Below, in pieces: positions 60,113-64,000 of a stretch of DNA of 64,000 nucleotides (its first letter is position 1; each line of letters opens with the position of its first letter). Under the pieces are notes generated by a model. That model had not been told where the DNA came from and ran no database searches. It saw only the letters and a program-made list of their open reading frames with translations. A program made the position numbers and the translations under genes. The stretch spans positions 1,798,001 through 1,862,000 of the forward strand of contig CP172536.1 in assembly GCA_044598425.1 (NCBI GenBank). The letters run 5' to 3'. This DNA comes from JAEVLT01 sp044598425. GTDB taxonomy: Bacteria; Bacillota; Bacilli; Bacillales; Cytobacillaceae.

Positions 60113-60637
60113 TTAAAACTTTTTCACTTTAATCGGGCTTACCATTAATCCGGCAAGCAAAATCGTGATAAATGGATTACTGTAAAGAAAAAGCCCCATC
60201 CCTGCCAATATTAAACCGCCAGCAGTAATCGGAATGCCGATGAAATAACCAATTGTTGGTTTTATGCTGAATTTCGCAAGCCTTAATGCTCCCATCGTTG
60301 GGTATAAAACAAATGCTGCAGTTGTTAAAAAAGATGGTGGAGCGATCGAATGGAACAATATAGCGGGTGCTACTCCAAAACTAACAATATCCGCGAGGGA
60401 ATCAAGCTCCACACCAAGTTTACTGTTTACTTTCAGCTTCCTGGCAATACGCCCATCTACTAAATCTAAAAATGCCGCTAGAAAAATAAAAATAGCAGCT
60501 AATCGCTCAAACCCATTCATTATAAATGTTAACGAAAAGACCCCTGATAACAAATTGCCAATTGTAAACCAGTTTGGTACGGTTCTCACTACAGGAATCG
60601 CCAAAGAAAACGCCCCTTTATGTTCAAATTGCTTCAT
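60113..60637 (-). CDS. pssA: CDP-diacylglycerol-serine O-phosphatidyltransferase
   Basis: 174 residues, about six spans. The CDP-alcohol phosphatidyltransferase motif is complete: DLVDGRIARKL then GVELDSLADIVSFGVAPA. It makes phosphatidylserine from CDP-diacylglycerol and serine, the precursor of phosphatidylethanolamine. The N-terminal VPNWFTIGNLLSGVFSL and the length match Bacillus PssA. The partner decarboxylase psd is not here. The ribosome site is weak (GGCGAG). Confidence 0.92.
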   Translation of the reverse strand: MKQFEHKGAFSLAIPVVRTVPNWFTIGNLLSGVFSLTFIMNGFERLAAIFIFLAAFLDLVDGRIARKLKVNSKLGVELDSLADIVSFGVAPAILFHSIAPPSFLTTAAFVLYPTMGALRLAKFSIKPTIGYFIGIPITAGGLILAGMGLFLYSNPFITILLAGLMVSPIKVKKF

Positions 60638-60761
60638 TACTCGCCATCAGACCCGGTTTCGAACCTTTTTGCGAGATCCTCTTTACTTTTCTTTTTAGCG
60701 TAAGTAAAGCAAACTGATTTTATACCGTTATTCTGGCTATTTGTTATACGTCATGCTTTTT

Positions 60762-61415
60762 TTACTCCTCCTCCAGCTCATATAGCAGTCCTCCATATCC
60801 GAGCCGGTGAAGACTTTCCGCAATTCGTTCATACCCTATGTCATTTGGGTGGATACCATCCATTGTTAAATATTCTTTTTCATAATCTTTAAAAGCTTTA
60901 TCCATTTGAACAATTGCAATGGTATCGTTCACTGCGAAGCTCTTTAAATGCTGGTTAAACTTTTTAATCCATTTTATTGCAAGCGGATCATTTGATAATG
61001 GATTATACAAATTAACGATCCGAATAATATAAGGCTTAACCGCATTCATTTTTAACTTCTGTATTATTTTTATTATATTTGAAATATTTTCCATAGATTT
61101 TTTTAATGCAATTGAAAAATCACGCTCATTTTGATCTTGGAGATATTTTCTTGCGGCATGGATTAAATCGTTGCCTCCCCCAGTAATTGTAATAATATCT
61201 GCTTTTTGAATTTCCTCTTTGATAAAGTCGTCATCCAATTCATGCAGTATATCTTTTGTTTGAAAGCCAGGATGTGCAAATACTTGAACCAATACTCGTT
61301 CTTCCAGTTCCATTTCAGCCATTCTTCTGTATCTTTGAACAAAGCCGGGTGAAAAAAAACCGGTCCCTACGCCGGCAGAAAGTGAATCTCCAAGCGCGAC
61401 ATATAAAAAGCTCAT
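60762..61415 (-). CDS. SGNH/GDSL-family esterase
   Basis: 217 residues without signal peptide. The four SGNH blocks are visible: ALGDSLSAGVG (nucleophile Ser11), HPGFQTKD (block II Gly), TGGGNDL (Asn), and MDGIHPNDIGY (Asp and His). It hydrolyses a lipid or acyl ester. The Bacillus homologues are of the YtpA/LipC-spore-lipase type; LipC is a spore germination lipase of about this size, but I cannot decide. Single gene. Confidence 0.88.
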   Translation of the reverse strand: MSFLYVALGDSLSAGVGTGFFSPGFVQRYRRMAEMELEERVLVQVFAHPGFQTKDILHELDDDFIKEEIQKADIITITGGGNDLIHAARKYLQDQNERDFSIALKKSMENISNIIKIIQKLKMNAVKPYIIRIVNLYNPLSNDPLAIKWIKKFNQHLKSFAVNDTIAIVQMDKAFKDYEKEYLTMDGIHPNDIGYERIAESLHRLGYGGLLYELEEE

Positions 61416-61571
61416 ACTTTCTCACTTCCCCTAAAAAAATTTCTTATCATATACATATTCATTTATGGGCAATTTTGCGATTCGCAAATTTATGCAAGAT
61501 CTCCTTTTTCATGAAGAACCATTAGGATCATTTCAACATACTATGCAAAAAAAGATGAGGTGGTGTTGTCA

Positions 61572-62285
61572 TTGCAGAGCTATAGCTATTTTGATTTTCT
61601 TGCTATATTTGGCGTTGGCGGTGCGCATCCAGGCGGCATACCGCTAACGAAAGAAATAGTAGAAAATGAACAAATAACAAGTAAATCAGACATTTTGGAT
61701 GCTGGATGCGGTACAGGCCAAACGGCTGCTTATTTATATAATCATTTTGGGGCGAATGTAACGGGATTGGAAATCAATCCAACAATGATAAAGAAAGCAA
61801 GAAAAAGATTTGCCACCCATCGATTACCGATTCGGTTAATTGAAGGATCGATTGAAAATATACCATTTCAGGATAATTCATTTGACTTTATTATTTGTGA
61901 ATCTGTTTTAGCCTTTGTCCAAAAAGATCTTGCCTTAAGCGAGTTTTACAGAGTGTTAAGAAATGGCGGCAGGTTAATTGCCAATGAGATGACCATTAAT
62001 TCTCCACTTGATTTGGAAGAGCAGGAAGAAATAATGACATTCTATGGGGTAGATTCTTTGCTTTTTGAAAACGATTGGAAAAAAATTCTAGAACATGCAA
62101 GATTTACGGAAATTAAAACAGAAACAAAAATACCTTCGATTCATTCAGATCATCAAATGCCAGAATTTCATTTTTCCGCAAATGTAGAGCCGGAGCTTTT
62201 TGGGATCATGCAAAAGCATTCGCAAATTATGATCCAATATCAGGATTCTTTAAGCTACCGAATCCTTACCTGTACGAAACCTTAG
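61572..62285 (+). CDS. Class I SAM-dependent methyltransferase
   Basis: 237 residues from TTG 61572, eight bases after GAGGTGG; GTG 61560 is inside the site. SAM-binding motif I DILDAGCGTGQTAAYL (about 40-55), acidic end of strand 2 in VTGLEINP, motif for strand 4 NSFDFIICESVLAFV, and FYRVLRNGGRLIANEM after it. The substrate is not apparent; the UbiE/Methyltransf_11 group is broad. Confidence 0.88.
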   Translation: MQSYSYFDFLAIFGVGGAHPGGIPLTKEIVENEQITSKSDILDAGCGTGQTAAYLYNHFGANVTGLEINPTMIKKARKRFATHRLPIRLIEGSIENIPFQDNSFDFIICESVLAFVQKDLALSEFYRVLRNGGRLIANEMTINSPLDLEEQEEIMTFYGVDSLLFENDWKKILEHARFTEIKTETKIPSIHSDHQMPEFHFSANVEPELFGIMQKHSQIMIQYQDSLSYRILTCTKP

Positions 62286-62287
62286 CC

Positions 62288-62318
62288 TTTCCCCTCTTAC
62301 CCAAAAGGGGATTTTTTT
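62288..62318 (+). terminator. Terminator of the methyltransferase gene
   Basis: CCCCT / AGGGG stem with an outer extension, followed by seven T. Confidence 0.7.
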
Positions 62319-62398
62319 GTTGTTGAATTTAATCCAGTGTATAGAAATGAAGCAATAATTAATAATAGGAGAAGAAAAAACTTAAAGGTGGAATGAGA

Positions 62399-62644
62399 AT
62401 GGATAGGACACTTGGGTACCTCCGGGAGATTTTATCAAACTATACTGAAGAACATTCAAAAGGGAGGCAACTGTTTCGCAAATTGTCAGAAGGAAATTTT
62501 CCTTCTGAGGAAGCATTTGTCCGCCATCTTCTTTTACAAAAAATTTCCCGAAATGAATATTTCCTAGGCAAGCGCACAGGTCGACAATTCCCGCTAAAAT
62601 TTATGACTCGCAATGAAGCCGTTTTGCGAATGGTGAATGGGTAG
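62399..62644 (+). CDS. Small hypothetical protein, 81 aa
   Basis: Start at ATG 62399, seven bases after AAAGGTGG. Helical, basic: DRTLGYLREILSNYTEEHSK, PSEEAFVRHLLLQKISRNEY, GKRTGRQFPLKF. No span or signal. I do not recognise the family. Its own spacing and ribosome site support it as a gene. Confidence 0.65.
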   Translation: MDRTLGYLREILSNYTEEHSKGRQLFRKLSEGNFPSEEAFVRHLLLQKISRNEYFLGKRTGRQFPLKFMTRNEAVLRMVNG

Positions 62645-62666
62645 CTTAGCCAAAAACCTTCTTGTT

Positions 62667-62706
62667 GCAAAAAAAAAAGCCTGTGCGGTGCGCAAACAGA
62701 CTTTTC
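62667..62706 (-). terminator. Terminator of the YitT-family gene
   Basis: On the minus strand AAGTCTGT pairs with ACAGGCTT (one G-U), followed by ten T. Confidence 0.8.
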
Positions 62707-63621
62707 CTAATGGATATATTTTTTCTTAAACCGTCCGCCGCGCACTTCGGCAATATCTGCAACAGCTAAGAAGGCGTTATCATCATTATCGGAGACAATT
62801 TCTTTTAATTTCGCTTCCTCGAGACGATTGATGACACAAAAGATGACTTTCTTGTCCTCACCCGAATAAGCTCCCTCTCCGATCATATAAGTGACTCCCC
62901 GCCCAAGCCGGCTCATTATAGCTTCCCCTATTTGATTGGCATTGTCACTAATAATCCAAACTGATTTCGACTCATCCAAACCAGTAATGGTGGTATCGAT
63001 TGTCTTGGATGCTACAAAATACGCAATAAGGGAATACATAGCCCGATCCCAGCTAAATACAAAACCGGCACTTCCAAGGATAAATAAATTAAAAAACATA
63101 ATGATTTCGCCTACTGAAAATGGAAGTTTATTGTTAAAAAGTATGGCAAGTATCTCAGTTCCGTCAAGTGACCCGCCATAGCGAATAACGATGCCGACTC
63201 CAATTCCTAGAATGATACCGCCAAAGACCGCTGCAAGCAAAATGTCTTGTGTAAAAGCGGGTACAGGATGCAATAGAGCAGTGGAAACAGAAAGAATGAA
63301 AATTCCATAAAGAGTAGAAATTGCGAAGGTTTTTCCAATCTGTTTATAGCCAATAAAAACGAAGGGAGTGTTCAGAAGAAAGATAAAAATGCCTAATTTC
63401 CATCCCGTCAGATAAGAAAGCATGATGGATATTCCCGTAATACCGCCATCGATGACATTGTTGGGAACAAGGAAAATTTCAAGCCCAACACCCATCAGCG
63501 CAGCCCCAATCGTTATTAAAAGAATCCTTTGGAAGATCTTTCGTTTTGGCAATTTTTTGTGTTGAACTTTTTCTAACAAATTCTGTTGCTCTTCCAAGCT
63601 TTTAATTTGAGTTTCTAACAT
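62707..63621 (-). CDS. YitT-family membrane protein (DUF161 + DUF2179)
   Basis: 304 residues from ATG 63621 (SD AAAGGAG). A charged, coiled N-terminus, then five or six spans (about 32-215; ALMGVGLEIFLVPNNVIDGG is the family signature, GGSLDGTEILAI the second), and a cytoplasmic DUF2179 domain (SKSVWIISDNANQIGEAI, GRGVTYMIGEGAYSGEDKKV). The function of the family is not settled. B. subtilis has several copies. Confidence 0.9.
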   Translation of the reverse strand: MLETQIKSLEEQQNLLEKVQHKKLPKRKIFQRILLITIGAALMGVGLEIFLVPNNVIDGGITGISIMLSYLTGWKLGIFIFLLNTPFVFIGYKQIGKTFAISTLYGIFILSVSTALLHPVPAFTQDILLAAVFGGIILGIGVGIVIRYGGSLDGTEILAILFNNKLPFSVGEIIMFFNLFILGSAGFVFSWDRAMYSLIAYFVASKTIDTTITGLDESKSVWIISDNANQIGEAIMSRLGRGVTYMIGEGAYSGEDKKVIFCVINRLEEAKLKEIVSDNDDNAFLAVADIAEVRGGRFKKKYIH

Positions 63622-63741
63622 TCTCTTACTCCTTTCCTTAAATTCTCTCTTTATTATAGCTATTTGTAATGATATGCGCAAAGTAATTGAACATACGCAG
63701 GATTTGAAAATAAATAATTCAACAAAAGGTATCCAAAAAGT

Positions 63742-63765
63742 AAAAACTGCCCAATAGGCAGTTTG
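63742..63765 (-). terminator. Terminator of the 52-aa gene
   Basis: AAACTGCC (63744-63751) and GGCAGTTT (63757-63764); minus-strand tail TTACTTTTT. Confidence 0.8.
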
Positions 63766-63777
63766 AGTTTGCTAAGG

Positions 63778-63936
63778 CTAGGTAGGATCAACTTCATCGT
63801 ACGAAAGAGTTGTGACACTCGTATATTCCCCTTTTTTTATTTCATCTTCTGACGCATGCTCTTCTAATTCCTGGTCGAGATTCATCCCAGGTGCTAGCAT
63901 ATGTTCCTTTTGTTCGGTTTCTTTTTGTTTTTTCAC
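63778..63936 (-). CDS. Small acidic protein, 52 aa (DUF4025-like)
   Basis: From GTG 63936, 14 bases after AAAAGGAG, which is long. KKQKETEQKEHMLAPGMNLD then QELEEHASEDEIKKGEY and TTLSYDEVDPT. The composition and the EQKEH head resemble small DUF4025-type proteins of Bacillus, unassigned in function. The terminator directly after it supports expression. Confidence 0.6.
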   Translation of the reverse strand: MKKQKETEQKEHMLAPGMNLDQELEEHASEDEIKKGEYTSVTTLSYDEVDPT

Positions 63937-64000
63937 CGCTGGCTCATCTCCTTTTATTTTTTATCCTTCCAATAAAAACAGATTGTATGCTTGCTATTTT

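Noticed and set aside
1..64000. tRNA, rRNA or CRISPR arrays
   Set aside because: No tRNA T-arm pattern with matching acceptor, no rRNA segment and no regularly spaced short repeats were seen; a selC gene was looked for near selA and selD and not found.

Overview
The window looks like a chromosome segment of an endospore-forming member of the Bacillaceae. It carries four small acid-soluble spore protein genes (tlp, sspN, sspO, sspP), a cotM-like spore coat gene, Shine-Dalgarno sites of the AGGAGG type, frequent TTG and GTG starts, a T-box riboswitch, and the gene neighbourhood parC-parE-plsY-yneR-yneQ-yneP-tlp-sspN-citB-sspO-sspP-cotM known from Bacillus subtilis. Molybdoenzyme parts, selenocysteine genes and an archerase-type dehydratase activator suggest anaerobic or facultative ability. 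I cannot name the species. I saw no rRNA, tRNA, intact insertion sequence or CRISPR array.

Layout. 0-1 kb: the end of a molybdopterin oxidoreductase and its TorD-type chaperone. 1.6-9.2 kb: acyl-CoA catabolism, in two blocks: a CaiB-type CoA-transferase with a glutaryl-CoA-dehydrogenase-like enzyme, then a yngJ-yngI-yngH-yngHB-like set (acyl-CoA dehydrogenase, acyl-CoA ligase, biotin carboxylase, biotin carrier). 9.3-20 kb: a DHA2 exporter, T-box-controlled proBA, a branched-chain aminotransferase, an aldo/keto reductase, a phosphodiester glycosidase, an OsmC protein and small membrane proteins. 20-22 kb: bioY-bioB behind a BirA-type operator. 22-27 kb: a two-gene system related to 2-hydroxyacyl-CoA dehydratase activators. 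27-32 kb: a lipid glycosyltransferase and an accessory, gene-poor stretch with a frameshifted PepSY pseudogene and a protein made of three exact 96-residue repeats. 32-50 kb: the conserved topoisomerase IV / aconitase / spore-protein backbone, interrupted by a histidine kinase, a double AAA ATPase and selA. 49.8-50.9 kb: selD, which itself contains an in-frame UGA selenocysteine codon. 51-55 kb: an HtrA-type protease and a two-component system. 55-58 kb: a TetR-controlled thioesterase / SDR / enoyl-CoA hydratase operon. 58-64 kb: VanW, PssA, a GDSL esterase, a methyltransferase, a YitT membrane protein and small proteins.

The most interesting items are the selenocysteine-containing SelD with a compact hairpin just after the UGA, and the 1160 + 547 residue dehydratase-activator pair, in which both ATPase modules keep the cluster cysteine pair at identical spacing. 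Next come the triplicated 96-residue protein, a dispersed intergenic repeat with three copies, two of which start at a stop codon, and two related palindromic operators around the TetR gene. Several gene remnants (yneT, a DASS transporter, an SDR, a rhodanese domain, PepSY) show that this genome is losing genes in place.
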